Positions 33,322-45,391 of a DNA stretch of 64,000 bases are shown in pieces. Source of the stretch: Cepaea nemoralis (taxonomy: Eukaryota; Mollusca; Gastropoda; Stylommatophora; Helicidae); contig JACEFZ010012647.1 of assembly GCA_014155875.1 (NCBI GenBank), forward strand, positions 327,001-391,000, given 5' to 3'. The first letter of the stretch is position 1; the number at the start of each line of letters is the position of its first letter. Both the position numbers and the translations under genes were made by a program. The notes beneath the pieces were generated by a model that had not been told where the DNA came from, did not search any database, and saw only the letters and a program-made list of their open reading frames with translations.

Positions 33322-34738
33322 ACAACACCGCATGATGAATAGAACATCTAAGAAGAACCAACGGTCATTAAAGAACTATAATTTGCGGACGATCAAGCAC
33401 TAATAGCAAAAACAAAAGCAGATTTCAAGTCCACACGAATAGTATAAACGAAGTATGTACATTAGCATAAGCAAAACATAGGTAGTGATTATAGCCAAAG
33501 ACAAAAGTAATAAAGATTCATCTAAAAGAACTGCCCCTGAAACCAAAAAAGAGCTTGAAGATATTAAGAAGTATAATATCATCAAATGGCAAATCAGAAG
33601 ACGAGATCGAAAATATATACAATAAGGCAAACCTTCTCATTGGACAAATGACACCAATAATAAAGAACAAACACGTATCAATAGATACACACACACAAAA
33701 AAAACACACTACTCTGCAACACAGTCTCCTCATCAACTCGATGCTAGCAAGCCAATCCTGGACAGTGATAGGAAAGAAAAATTACAACCATGGGAATGAG
33801 ATTCCTGAGAAGAATACTCAATGTATCAAGTAGAGAGGAAATCACAAATGAAATAAATAAGACGAAAGATTTCATTATAAAACAGCAAGTGAAATGGTTC
33901 GGTCAACTAACAGTAAACCAAGACAGGCAATGATGCACAGACAAAATGCACCAGACGAAGAGGCCGACCACGTAAACAATGCAAAGAGAGAATAACATAG
34001 TCCATGGGGACCTCGATAAATGAAGCCCATAATAGGGCACTCTTCCATTGTTTATGCTTCACCGCGACACCGTCAGATCAATCAATCATGTGCCGTGCCG
34101 GTAAGCGTGGGCGGTCATGACTCGCCATTTAACTCGATCACCAGCTTCGTGGATCAGCTCAGTGATATGTGGCCAAGCCATCCAGGTATTTTCCTCTCGG
34201 TCTTCCTCTTGGTCTGTTCCCTTCGATCTTGCTATTTGTCACTAAGTCCTCAAGTCCATTTCTTCTCATAACATGTCCAAAAAATTGTGACTGTCTACGT
34301 CTAATTTCTCTAATCAATTTACGATTTTCATTTGTCTCCTGTAGTACTTGGTCATTGGTTTTTCTGTCTGTCCATGGTATTCTTTGCATTTTCCTCAGAA
34401 ACCACATTTCTGCAGCCATCAGATGTTTTTCAGCTTGACTGCACATTTTCAAAGTTTCACATCCATACAAAAGAACAGACTCTTTGTATCCCCGCAACAC
34501 TCTCGTTTCAATTGACATCTTTTTATTGGTCAGAATGCTTTTTATCTTGCTAAAGGCTACTTTCGCCATGGCGATTCTTGTTCTAATCTCTTCAAGGCAT
34601 CTCCCATCAGATGTTATGACTGTTCCGAGATAATTGTACCAATTCACATGTTGAAGAATATTCCCATTTATTTGTATATTACATTGTGGTACTTCGTTCT
34701 TCCTAGTGACGACCATAGCCTGTGTCTTCTTACAATTT

Positions 34739-34984
34739 CTGTATTTCAGGGGAGTCTCTGTGGCGAAGTGGTCAAGCCGTTTGACTCGTCGTGGGTTCGA
34801 TTCCGGGCCGCGTCCTTCGGTTTACGAGTTAAATGTTTCGGAGACTCCTGTGGGTCGTCGCTAAAAGCTACGGAGTTCGTGCTTTGTGCGACGCTTTCCG
34901 TGCTGCGGAAAGAGACCGAGCCATATGGGATAAAAACTCGGTGCAATGAAGTCGACCCTGTCGACTTTTAAGCGACTTTTTGTT
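34739..34984 (+). mobile_element. SINE-A copy 3 inside LINE-Y, perfect 12-bp target duplication
   Basis: A-box-like TGGCGAAGTGG at 34761-34771 and B box GGTTCGATTCC at 34794-34804. The body ends GTCGACTTTTAAGCGACTTT. TTCTTACAATTT at 34727-34738 is repeated exactly at 34985-34996. Confidence 0.93.
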
Positions 34985-35312
34985 TTCTTACAATTTAATT
35001 CCAACCCCAGCTGCTCACTGTGTACAACAACCACGTCTACTAATTGTTGTAGATCTTGTGCATTGTCTGCAATCAATACTGTATCATCTGCATATCTAAT
35101 GTTATTGATGTTTCGTCCTCCAATGCTGATTCCATTTATAACTTCTACATTTCTGAAAATATTTTCACTGTATAGGGAAAAAAGATCTGAAGACATTACA
35201 CATCCCTGCCTAACACCTCTCTTAATAGGTTGATAGTGTCCCACATCATTATCAATCCTTATGGCAGCTTGTTGTTTCCAATATGTTTTTTGTAAGTCTA
35301 ATGACTTTCCCA

Positions 35313-35562
35313 GTCGGTCTCTCTGGCCGAGGGGTTACACCACTTTCTCCGTAATCCCGTTTAACACGCAGAGTCTCGTAGCGGGCGAGAACTGGGAACG
35401 GTTCGTCCCCCGCTGGTGACTTGCGGGATAACTGAGCCGGCCGCTCAGAAAGCAATGGCAAACTACTGAGCGTAATCTTGCCAAGAAATCAACAGACAGC
35501 TGAAAGATGCTGCTGTTGACAGCGATGTCCTGTAAAAAGGATTTGCGAATTGTAAAAAAAAA
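35313..35562 (+). mobile_element. SINE-C: second tRNA-headed SINE family, poly(A) tail, inside LINE-Y
   Basis: Canonical A box TGGCCGAGGGGTTA at 35324-35337 and a B-box-like GGTTCGTCCCC at 35400-35410, spaced more widely than in a tRNA gene. It ends GCGAATTGTAAAAAAA. ATGACTTTCCCA (35301-35312) and ATGTCTTTCCCA (35563-35574) form an 11-of-12 target duplication. The body differs from SINE-A and SINE-B. Confidence 0.82.
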
Positions 35563-37440
35563 ATGTCTTTCCCATCGATTTGAAGATCTGCAAGCATATC
35601 TACAATGTTGACATGTCTAACTCTATCAAAAGCCTTTGTGTAGTCAATAAAGCAAAGGTGTTTATCCTTGTTTACTTCTATAGCACGTTACAATAACTGT
35701 TCGCAGCATATACACAGCATTTACTGTACCTTTTCCTTCTACAAACCCACATTGTTCTTCCCCTATTTCAGGTTGTATTTTCATCCTCACTCTTTGCATG
35801 ATAATTCGTAGCAAAATCGTTGTGATGTGACTCATTATACTAATTGTTCTATGTTGATCACATTCCAAGACTCCTGATTGATTTCTTTGGGATTGCAATA
35901 AATCCAGAGTTACATAATTCAGAAGGTATATCTCAAGTATCATATAATGTATTCAGCAGTCTGGTGACTTGCTCTAGTCCAAATTCTTCTAAAACTTTAA
36001 TCATTTATGTTGTGATGTTATCTGCACCGGGGGCCTTGCCAGCTTTCATATGCATAAGAACATTTCGAACCTCCATCTTCAAAATTGGCAGTCCTTCATT
36101 ATTAAATATAATATCATACTGTTCCTCTCTGTTATCATTATAAAAGTTTTTCACATAATCTGTCCATACATGTAGAATCTGATCTTTTTCTATTATGATT
36201 TTGCCATCTTTTGTTTTTATACAGCCTGTTGATGTACTTGTTCTTTTATTAGTAAGTTCCTGAATTCTTTTGTGCACTAATTTGGTATTTTGACTATTGT
36301 GTTGTTTTTCAATGTCTAAGCACTTTTCTTCAAGCCATGCTTCTTTTGCCTCCTTACATAATATTCTGACTTGACTGTGAATTTCTTCATATTTGGCATA
36401 ATTATTTTTGTTGAGTCTTCTTGTTTCCATCAGGAGTAAAATTTCTTCTGTCATCCATTTCTTACGACCCACTTTCTTTAATTTGGAATAGTTATTTCTG
36501 CAGCCAAACTGATTGAATTCTTCAACATTTCCCATTGATCATCCACATCCTGGAATAATATCTCTAGATCAGACAATATATCAAATCTTTACTGTACTTC
36601 TATGTTGAATTTGTTTTGTATTTCCTTGTCATTACTCAATGTACACAAATCATATTTAGTATTTCCTGTTATATACTTGACTTTCTTCAACTTTATCCTC
36701 AATGTTCCTGTAAGTAGTCTGTGGGCACTATAACAATCAGCACTGGGAACTGTTTTTGCTATTGTTAGTGCGTCTCTAAACCTTCTGCTACTCAGAATGT
36801 AGTCAATCTGGTTTCTGATCCTGATATCAGGACGCCTCCATGTCCATAATCTTCTAGGGTGTTGCTTAAAACAGGTGTTTCCTACAATCATTTCCTGTTC
36901 TTTTGCCCACTCTACGAGTCTGTATCCTCTTTCATTTGTCTCTCCTATACCATAGTTTTCTAATATGTATCTGTCACCTTGATTTCGTACTCTTGTATTG
37001 AAATCCCCTATTAAGATGTTTATTTCAGAATTTTTACATTTCTTTAAGGCAGACTCTATGTCATTATAAAATTCCTCTACACTATCTTCACTGGATTCTC
37101 CTGTTGGGGCATATACTTGAATAACATTTATGCTAAAAGGTCTGCCACTCAATTTAACTAGTAGAACTCTGTCCGACACGTCCCAATTTCCTTGAACAGA
37201 TGTTGATGTTTTCCGGTCCAAAATAATTGCCACTCACCTTTGTCGATCTTCACCTCCAGAATAAATAATCTTATAATTTTCATCTATCTTTATGCCTGCT
37301 CCTGTACATCTCGTTTCGCACACCCTAAAATATTAATTTTTCCCCTTTCTATTTCTTGTTTTATGTTCTCTAATTTTTCGTCGTCGTTTAACGTCCTAAC
37401 ATTCCATGTTGCTAATTTTAAGGTCTCTGTCCTTGTCTTG

Positions 37441-37840
37441 GCAAATCTGTCCACGTCTTAAGGCGAATCATAATGTACTATGAATTTTTAAAGAGTTAGT
37501 TTGCCGGTGCTTTCCTCTATGGGAGTAACCGTACTGGTCGTTTGACCGCAGCCATTGTCTCACGCAAGAGATCCTCTGCCTGCCGTCGCGAAACTTCAGA
37601 CCATAACCAACAAATATATGTTGGCTGCCCTCAAAATTTGTAAGAGGAATAAGATGCGATGAGATGAGATGGATATATTTATCAAAACAGTTATAATATA
37701 GTTTATATTATTTTAATTGTGTGTGTGAGATTGCAAATATGCACATATCCTCGTTCAGACATGGGGAAACTTATTATTCTAAGCGTTAAAGGTCTGGGTG
37801 AACTCTGAAGAAACTGTGAACATGGGAGCAAACCCTAAAA
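37441..37840. other. no recognisable feature
   Basis: Mixed-composition sequence after the LINE-Y 5' end; includes GCGATGAGATGAGATGG near 37655. Confidence 0.45.
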
Positions 37841-38040
37841 GGAAATAACTTCTTCAGCTTGGGCGGTTTTCATAGAGTTACTACCCTTGCTATAGAACAT
37901 TTGACAAAATTTCTCATTGACATCTACACTAGCGGGTACAATCCTAGTGACCTATTAAAATCAAACTTAGTAGATTTGCCAAAGAAACCAAATGATTTAG
38001 AATGCGAAGAGCATCGCACAATAAGTCTTATGAGTTTGTT
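37841..38040 (+). pseudogene. LINE-X-like RT finger fragment
   Basis: Reads LTKFLIDIYTSGYNPSDLLK, SNLVDLPKKPNDLECEEHRT, ISLMSL and then stops abruptly where LINE-T sequence begins. This is an RT segment just upstream of the palm. No other part is adjacent. Confidence 0.65.
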
Positions 38041-39246
38041 CGAATACTGGTTCTGAGAACAAAACATACAACGCAACAGACAAATAGGAGCAATAATAGA
38101 CATGCAAGGAAAATACACAAACAGACAACACCTATATTATACACATGCCAACAGTACTACACTGACCTATATACAGCAAAACCAGCCATCAAACAAACAC
38201 ACATTAGGTTCTTACAATACACAAAGAAACTACCTGACACAAATAAAGACATACTAGACACAGAGCTTACATTAGCAGGCATACCACATACACTCAATCA
38301 AATGCAAAAAAGACAAAACACCAGGACCAGATGTACTCACTGTGGAATTCTACCAACACTTTTTTCCTACCAATAAGCTTTTCACAAACAAGAACTCTCA
38401 AACACTTGCAACATGATACACATAACACTCATACCTAAAGACAACACAGGAACAACACAGCTGAAAACTATAGACCCATCTTATTATTGAACACAGACTA
38501 CACAATTCTATCAAAATCACTTGCAAACAAAATACAATCTTTCATGCCATCATTAATGCACCCAGACCAACAGTGCAGTATTCGACACAGAAGCATACAC
38601 CAACATAAACAATTCATTAGAGATTTCATCACATACACCCATCAAAGCGACTGCCAATCCTCCCTTCTGTCCTTAGACCAGGAGAAGTTCTTTGACAGAA
38701 TTTCACACTCACACTTACACAAAACATAGGACAGTACTATAGACAGTGGATACACATCTTGTATCAAAATCCTGAAAGTAAGGTACTCGTGAATCATTCA
38801 CTCACTGCCAGTTTCAGAATCCAAAGATCTGTCAGACAAGAGTGTTCACTATCACCAATCCTATATGTGCTTACACTAGAATCACTCTTAGAAGCAATTA
38901 GACAGGACACTAACGTTAAAGGTACATTTATACAATGTTAAGGGAACGGAAATTAATTGCTTATGCAGATGACACTGCTTTCTTCCCTACAACCACCCCT
39001 TCCATAACGAACATACTTTAACCTTCAGACAGTTTGGTGAAGGAAGTGAGGCCAAAATAAACGTACATAAGTCTAAAGTAATGGCTCTAGGGAAGTGGAA
39101 GAATAAAGCTGATTTCCCCCCGGATCCAAGAGTCACAGACAACATGAAAAGATGTGGGATAACATTTCCATGAGATCCCAGAAAAACACACACAGAAACA
39201 TGGCAATCACTGACAAAACAAATTATAGACATACCACATAGGTACA

Positions 39247-41806
39247 CAAGAACACAAGAAAGGACAAATATATACAAGAGTGTTGTACCAGAATATAGCA
39301 ATATAGCAATATCATAAGACTGGAAGAGATTACGAAATGTTTCAAAGAAATGAAGTTATTGACAAGAAATGTTCAACCTCAATTGAATGTTATCTGTGAC
39401 AAGATGAGAAATACCTTAACGTAATTTAGACATATTCTAGAAAGATAGCAGGAGTATTACAGTGGAATGTATGATATTAGTGACAGTGAGGATATGAATG
39501 AGATACATGAGCCAATGACAGCAGAGACAGAGCCTGAACCCTCATTAGATGAAATTGCATGGGCTATAAAGAACCTAAAGAATGGTAAATAACCTGGATG
39601 TGATGGGATACCTGCTGAAATAATTAAAGCGGTAGGAGAAGAAAGCATGCAAATCTATCACGCATTATGTAAAACGATATGGAAATATGGTATATGGCTA
39701 AAAGATTGATTGATTGATTGATTGATTGATTTAGGAACCGACATCACAGCATTCGTCCCCATCCTCCGTCCCCATCCTCAGCAGCTTGCGAAGAGTTCCG
39801 ACACTAATAGTTCCAGAAGCAATCTGATTATATGTCCGTCTCGCCTTTCCTCTGAGCGCCGAGCGTCGGCCAGATCATCTCGTCACTCCTCGCTGCCTCA
39901 TTCTTACCAGACTATGGTGATCCATTTGCTCCTCCGAGGTGTACACGTGCTCCCACAAGGCCGCAACCACGTCTGCCCCGTCATGCATCAATACTCTACC
40001 AAGTTTTGCCGAGCCAGCCAATCTGTCCGCCTTTTCATTCCCCAGCACACCGGCATGCCCAGGAGCAAAGATCCAGGTGATGCTTACCCGTGACCTCCGA
40101 AGCGAGGCAAGCCACTCTGCACGAAGCCTGCCTGTTCCCACCCTTCTCAGCATGCTTTCTGAGTCAGTTACAATCACAATGTGTGTATGCATCGTGTTTT
40201 CTATCCAGCGGAAAGCTGCACTGACCGCCCCACCTCCATTCTTAAGCTAGATGTAGTGTCATCATACGCCAGGCTCTCCTGCACCAAATGCCGACCATTA
40301 GTTTTTGCCAAGAACCCCCAGGCACTTCTCCTACCTCTCAACACCGACCCATCCGTGTAGATAATCACATCACCCGGGCGAGAATCTTCCTGAATTAGTT
40401 GCTGATTTTCCACTTCCGTGGCCCATGCTGGCCACTCCCTGCACTCCCGGCTCAATGTGATTATAACTCTGCACAAGTTAAAAAAAATTGGAAAAGAACT
40501 AATTTAATTGTAAGCTAAAAGATTGGAAGAGAACTAACTTCATTCCAATACCAAAAACAGGGCAACCTGAAATTATAAACCAACTATAGAACTGTTGCCC
40601 TGATCAGTCCTGCAAATAAAATTCTATTAAAATCATAATGCCAAGACTTCGTAAGAAAATGGAAGAAGAGATTAACGTGGTTCAAGCTGGATTTAGACAA
40701 GGAACAGGAACAAGAGATCACATACTCAACATGCGTTTAATAATAGAGAAATGCAGATAATTTAATGTAAATTTATTCTCATGTTTTGTTGATTATTCAA
40801 AGGCATTTGGCTGCGTAAAACATAAGAAACTTTATGAAATCATGAGGAATATGGGCTTTCCATCACATGTAGTACAACTCATAAAGAAACTCTATCTAGA
40901 CCAACAAGCATTGGTTAGAATAGATGGCGAGACATCATATTGGCTTGACATCAAGCAAGGGGTCCGTCAGGGCTGATTGCTGTCACCCTATTTGTTTAAC
41001 ATGTATGCCAAAAAATATAATGAGAAATGTAAGAGATGATATAGACAGGGAGCTATATGATGCCCTAAATATCGGTGGTCATGACATACCAGAGAATGGT
41101 ATAGAAAATCTAATAGCCTCAACCCAAATGAATTGTGAAAATCACACCTTATATCTCAATATAGCAAAACCAAAGATAATGAATACAGATGAAACTAATT
41201 TGGAGAAAGAAATATATGTTAACGAGGAAAAATTGGAGTTGGTGGACATTTTCGAATATCTTGGGTCATTGATTACCAACAACGGTAACACAATGATAGA
41301 AATTAAACGACGACTATCAATTGCTCTTCAAAGACTAAAACAACTAATAAATTATGGAGTGGGACAGACAGAACTACAAAAATTAGATTTTAAGAGCATG
41401 CATCTTTCCAATTGCAACATACGCCTGTGAGACCTGGGCACTTTGAATATACATGTTATAGGCGAGTCCTAAGAATATCTTGGGTAACGAAAAGAACAAA
41501 TGCATCCATACTTCAAAAGCTGAATATTGAAGAAGGTTAGCAATTAAAGACGATAAAACAAAGAAAATTGAAATATGTTGGTCATTTGAAACGTCGCGAA
41601 AGTTTGGAGAGAACAGTAATGGAGGGGTATATACCTGGGAAGAGAGGAAGATGAAGGCCAAAGAGAAGATGGGTGCAGAATGTGGCGGATGATCTCCAGA
41701 TGGGTGTATCGGATGCATGACATCTTGCTTATGATCGAGAGGTTGTTCGGAAGGTTGTTATGGGAGCAAGGTTCTGCAAAGGACATGCTACTGAATGAAT
41801 GAATGA
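39247..41806 (+). pseudogene. LINE-V with 11-bp target duplication, inside LINE-T; YADD deleted in frame
   Basis: Plus strand: LDEIAWAIKNLKNG (39555), CDGIPAEIIKAVGEE, then after the nested LINE-R: LKDWKRTNFIPIPKTGQ (40510), VQAGFRQGTGTRDHILNMRL, FSCFVDYSKAFGCVKHKKL, LDIKQGVRQG. From 40924 a 168-codon frame runs LYDALNIGGHDIPENGIENL IASTQ; in related elements the YADD catalytic block lies between NIGGHDIP and ENLI, so it has been lost without breaking the frame. The 3' part reads FEYLGSLITNNGNTMIEIKR and TNASILQKLNIE, and the element ends GACATGCTACTGAATGAATG. ACATAGGTACA at 39236-39246 is repeated exactly at 41807-41817. Confidence 0.86.
39709..40513 (-). pseudogene. LINE-R copy 4 (RNase H plus 3' end), 12-bp target duplication, inside LINE-V
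   Basis: Minus strand: RNase H DVIIYTDGSVLRGRRSAWGF (40360; first catalytic Asp intact), then SLRMEVGRSVQL, IVIVTDSESMLRRVGTGRL, ITWIFAPGHAGVLGNEKADR and LAGSAKLGRVLM. The 3' end is GATGTCGGTTCCTAAATC with an (AATC)n tail, seen on the plus strand as ATTG repeats from 39709. GCTAAAAGATTG at 39697-39708 recurs exactly at 40514-40525. Best preserved RNase H in the window, but frames are shifted near 40200. Confidence 0.88.
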
Positions 41807-42549
41807 ACATAGGTACAAATACAAGAAATCAATCACCTTCATCATTCCTAAGATAATATATTTATCTACAGTGTTAGGTACACCAAAAAAGACAATCACA
41901 GACATAAACATACACATCAGAAATTTCATTTTCAGCAACACATTTCACAGTATACAACACAAAACAATAATACAAGATAATAAATAAAGAGGACTAGCAT
42001 AATAAGACCGACACACACAAATACAATCATTAAGAATCAGCCATAATTGACACATCATCAATAATCCAGACCAACACTCACTAGCATTATACTACATTTC
42101 AATTAGAATACATCGGCTTAGCAATATAGACAAAACTACACCGCACTATTACGGTACACTACCACAATTCTACAGAACATGTATGGAATCAATACAAGGC
42201 AATGAACATTTAACACAATAGACAACCAAGCTGATATACAAATACTTTGCGAAACAACAAACACCACTACTACATCTGAGAATCAAACGCGGATACAAAT
42301 ATTATACTAAAGATTACAGCTGTACCTTCACTAAATTACATAACAAATATATCAATCACACCTAAAGCCTAGGCAGTGACACAGAGACTAATTTTTAACA
42401 TGATTCCAACCACATAAAGAGCAGCACAGGGATTCAAATAAATAGCACCATGCCAACTATGCAGAAGCAACATTCAGGAAACAGAGGAATATATTTATTA
42501 TACATGTCCAATAATCACAGGCACTAAGAATGCACTACAAAAGCTAATA

Positions 42550-42550
42550 G

Positions 42551-42617
<67 letters not shown>
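42550..42617. repeat. (CA)n microsatellite within LINE-T
   Basis: About 33 CA units, apparently expanded from the LINE-T coding sequence and immediately left of the mariner. Confidence 0.96.
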
Positions 42618-42621
<4 letters not shown>

Positions 42622-42631
42622 CTGACATATA

Positions 42632-43975
42632 CAAGGTAGTCAATAAGTAAGTCACAAATAACTAGAAAAATAACTAAATATGATAAAAACTTGAAACTAG
42701 TTTATTTTTATACATACATTGTCCATTTCTTTCTCAACATAATTTCCACCAACATTGATGCAATTATCCCATCGTTTTATCAGTCCTACCAAACCGGCTG
42801 CATAGGCTTGCACGCTATGTTTTCTAAACCACGTTTTCACTTCAAATTCAACTTCGGCATCATTCGCAAAATGTCTCCCACCGAGGCGGGATTTCAGTGG
42901 ACCAAAAAAGGTGGACATCGCTAGAGGCTAAATCGGGACTGTAAGGTGGACATTCCAAAAACCAAAACTTGCCACCTTAGTTGATTCATTTTCTCCTTAG
43001 TTAGTCGAGCCGTATGTGTTCTGACATTGTCTCGAAGAAGCAACACTCGTCTAGTTAGCAGTCCTAGACGTTTTCTTCGAATTGCATCATAAAGCATCGA
43101 TAGAACTTCACAGTAAGATTCAGATTTCACATTGTCACCTTTCTTCTTGAAATTGGTTAAAAGCACTCCTTGACAATCACAGAACACTTTCAGCAAAACC
43201 TTCCTTGCTGATGGCTTAACCTTGAATTTTTGGACACAAGGCGAAGAAGGATGTTTCCATTGCATTAAAGCACGCTTTTATTTGGGCTGGTAGTGATGCA
43301 CCCATGATTCGTCCAGGGTAACAATCCAGTTCAGCATGTCTTCTCTTTTATCTTCGTATCGACAGAGATGATGCAAGGGCAGGCCAAATTAGTTCATTTT
43401 CAGTTCCTCCTTTAATTGTCTGGGTACCCACCTTGAGCACACTTTCTTAAATTTCAGTCGATCATGCATTATGCTGTATGCTGAACCATGTGAGCACCCT
43501 ATTGCAGATGCTACAGAGTATATCATTACTCGACTATCACCTCTAATCATCCCCTCCACCCGCTGCACGGATGCTTCTGTTGCAATCTCAACAGGACGAG
43601 CAGATCGTAAATCATTAACAATTGTAGAGCTTCCTTGAGAAAGTTTTTCTACCCAGCTATACACCGCTTTACGGGACACACATTTGTCAGCATAAACAGG
43701 AAGCATATTCTTATGAATATCATTCACTGGCAGTCCTTTTGCCTGCACATACAAAAACACGCACAATAGCACGTTGATCTTTGGATGTACACTCCGTAAG
43801 TACCGTCGCCATTTTGTTTATGCGCTGCGCATGCTCATGAAACATCTAGCGCCACCTGACGAACGGGAAGATAAAGTTCGATGTTGTTGTCACCTAATGA
43901 CACCTGTAGAAAACACCAAATATATTTACCTGCCATTCCTCAGAACGGTGTGACTAACTTACTTACTCGCCCGCG
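42632..43975 (-). pseudogene. mariner transposon, near full length, defective
   Basis: Size about 1.34 kb, as expected of mariner. TA dinucleotides at 42630-42631 and 43976-43977 are the target duplication. Ends CAAGGTAGTCAATAAGTAAG and, inverted, CGCGGGCGAGTAAGTAAGTT are diverged terminal repeats. Minus-strand transposase: probable start ATG at 43817-43815 (MATVLTECTSKDQRAIVRVF), a frameshift near 43750, then LPVNDIHKNMLPVYADKCVS and the HTH/linker to about 43389. Catalytic Asp residues are all present: LDESWVHH (codon at 43311-43313), LLRDNVRTHTA (43029-43031) and SSDVHLF (42917-42919). A TAA after HHYQPK and a frameshift in a T-run near 42905 break the gene. The D-D spacing is about 36 codons, with an indel relative to the usual 34. 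Confidence 0.9.
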
Positions 43976-44130
43976 TACAAAGCAATCTTCCTAAACACAA
44001 TACCTAAAGCCACAAAATCAAATATAAGAAATTATTTGTAGCAATCGCTGAATACAGACACCTAATATGGTCTAACCGAAACTCGGCCACTCACAATCAC
44101 CACACATCTCACTCAGACATATTATCACAC

Positions 44131-44650
44131 GTTTTGTAACATAAAATGTCCCAGCTATTCACAGATTAAGCAAAATGGCACGCCTATCAAATTCGCATTT
44201 CATACTATACTTGTTCAAACACATTCTTTCACTAACCTCAATCAAGAAAGAGAAAAATGAAAAGGAAAAAAAAAAAGACACTGGCCGAAAGTCCTGTGTG
44301 GAATCGCTATCAATAGATCTCGGAGGCATAATGTTTATTTCTCGTGACAGTGGATGTTCATTTGGCTCAGTGAACTCAAACTGTCAGAGTTAACAATGTA
44401 GAGATATAAAACATCAAAACAAACTGAATACGTGATAAACACCTACGGCACAATACTAATAAAAAGAAGTATTTAAAGTAACTTAGATGGCAGCAAAATG
44501 TCCGCTCAAAATCTCAAATTATCTCTCATAAATATAAGCATCTGCTGTCTTTTCTTCCTTTTAATTTTATAAAATATTTCACAATGAACTATCGAATTGT
44601 GAAGAATTGAACATTGGACTATTTATGGTTTGTGGATGTGTGTGTGAGTG
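44131..44650. other. no recognisable feature
   Basis: AT-rich, with an A-run near 44265; no coding resemblance. Confidence 0.5.
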
Positions 44651-44667
44651 CGTGCGTGCGTGCGCTC

Positions 44668-44726
<59 letters not shown>

Positions 44727-44752
44727 GTCTCCTCCCCCCCCCCCCCCAATTA
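44651..44752. repeat. (TG)n microsatellite plus poly(C)
   Basis: GCGTGCGTGCG then TG to 44724, and a C-run of about 14 at 44735-44748. Confidence 0.96.
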
Positions 44753-45150
44753 ACACTTTCAATCCTAACCAATGCATGATTGTTAATAGATCATAATTGT
44801 CTACTTTCTGCGTGTTGCAATCAATGTGCCCAAAGTGGTTTTGTTACTTATGTTTAACCAGAGTATTGTTAATGAAATCTAACAAGGGGAAAGAAAAAAA
44901 AATTCTGCAATGAATCAACACATTTCATTCTTTGTTCTCGATAGTGGGAAATATTACCGCAGACAGAGGCGAAAGTTCATTAGGTTACATAGCACAAAGG
45001 AAAGCTGTATTTCATAGGTCAAGGTCCTGGTCAGACAGGTAGCAAATGTGACCAAGGAAAACCCAGAATAAATTCACCGTGTTGGCGATAAAGTTACCGC
45101 TATGCTGCTAAGTTCGCAATTCTTGTATGTTGATATATTGTGAGTTTGTT

Positions 45151-45153
<3 letters not shown>

Positions 45154-45211
<58 letters not shown>

Positions 45212-45298
45212 ATCTCTCGCCCTCCATTTCCCTCTCTCTCTCACATGCACACATTCTCCTCTATCTATATATTTCTTACTTTCTTCCGTTTTTCCTCT

Positions 45299-45390
<92 letters not shown>
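45154..45390. repeat. two (CT)n blocks
   Basis: 45154-45207 and 45295-45390, separated by pyrimidine-rich DNA. Serine-leucine frames here are repeat translations. Confidence 0.97.

Positions 45391-45391
<1 letters not shown>

Larger units (their letters stand above)
31881..34020 (+). pseudogene. LINE-Z: endonuclease plus RT, many stops, carrying a MITE and a (GA)n tract
   Basis: Plus strand: QNIGTLNVCSFNSKEELIET (endonuclease start), HHSYTFVYSGVEQQET, YVHIYAPCNTNKDEQECGEF, IVMGDVNARL (from GDFNARV), then a decayed linker. RT palm at 32780: YLAFVDQEKAFDRVDRNNLW; SGVRQGC near 32955 in a shifted frame. After the MITE and GA tract: LRFADDQALIAKTKA (33380), so the FADD catalytic pair is intact. 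The thumb and 3' end (RRILNVSSREEITNEINKT, VKWFGQL) reach about 33930. Stops occur roughly every 40 codons. Confidence 0.78.
34080..37440 (-). pseudogene. LINE-Y, near full-length second ORF, with two nested SINEs
   Basis: Minus strand. Endonuclease: LATWNVRTLNDDEKLENIKQ (about 37430), IQVYAPTGESSEDSVEEF, ILIGDFNTRV (37015), RRLWTWRRPDIRIRNQIDYI, SAHRLLTGTL (SDHRL in active enzymes). Linker: GRKKWMTEEILLLMETRRL. RT: VLMHMKAGKAPGADNITT (36040), QPEIGEEQCGFVEGKG (35780), KRGVRQGCVMSSDLFSLYS (35230), IRYADDTVLIA with the catalytic codons at 35084-35095. Thumb and 3' part: MVVTRKNEVPQCNIQINGN (34716), KMSIETRVLRGYKESVLLYG, PRGRPRGKYLDGLA (34180). Several frameshifts and stops break it. The frame after YADD runs into SINE-A sequence, giving a chimeric open frame. 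Catalytic YADD is intact. Confidence 0.88.
38041..44130 (+). pseudogene. LINE-T: Tx1/L1-like retrotransposon, three-way interrupted
   Basis: Outer element of the nest. Segment 1 (38041-39246): CQQYYTDLYTAKPAIKQTHI, ELTLAGIPHTLNQMQKRQN, YTILSKSLANKIQSFMPSLM, SLDQEKFFDRISHSHLHK (palm), IQRSVRQECSLSPILYVLTL, then LIAYADDTAFFP near 38960 with YADD intact. Segment 2 (41807-42549): SITFIIPKIIYLSTVLGTPK, INIHIRNFIFSN, and a CQLCRSNIQETEEYIYYTCP zinc-like end at 42455-42520. Segment 3 (after the (CA)n tract and the mariner, 43976-44130): FLNTIPKATKSNIRNYLLAI and YRHLIWSNRN. The order matches the Tx1 C-terminus (RHQI-type region, then Cys-His, then IW..RN). Stops and frameshifts are scattered. No endonuclease is visible upstream. 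Confidence 0.8.

Noticed and set aside
33086..33361. Serine-leucine-rich minus-strand frames
   Set aside because: Translation of the (GA)n tract complement inside LINE-Z.
34020..35233. Plus-strand frames of 80-107 codons
   Set aside because: Antisense shadows of LINE-Y or readings through SINE-A.
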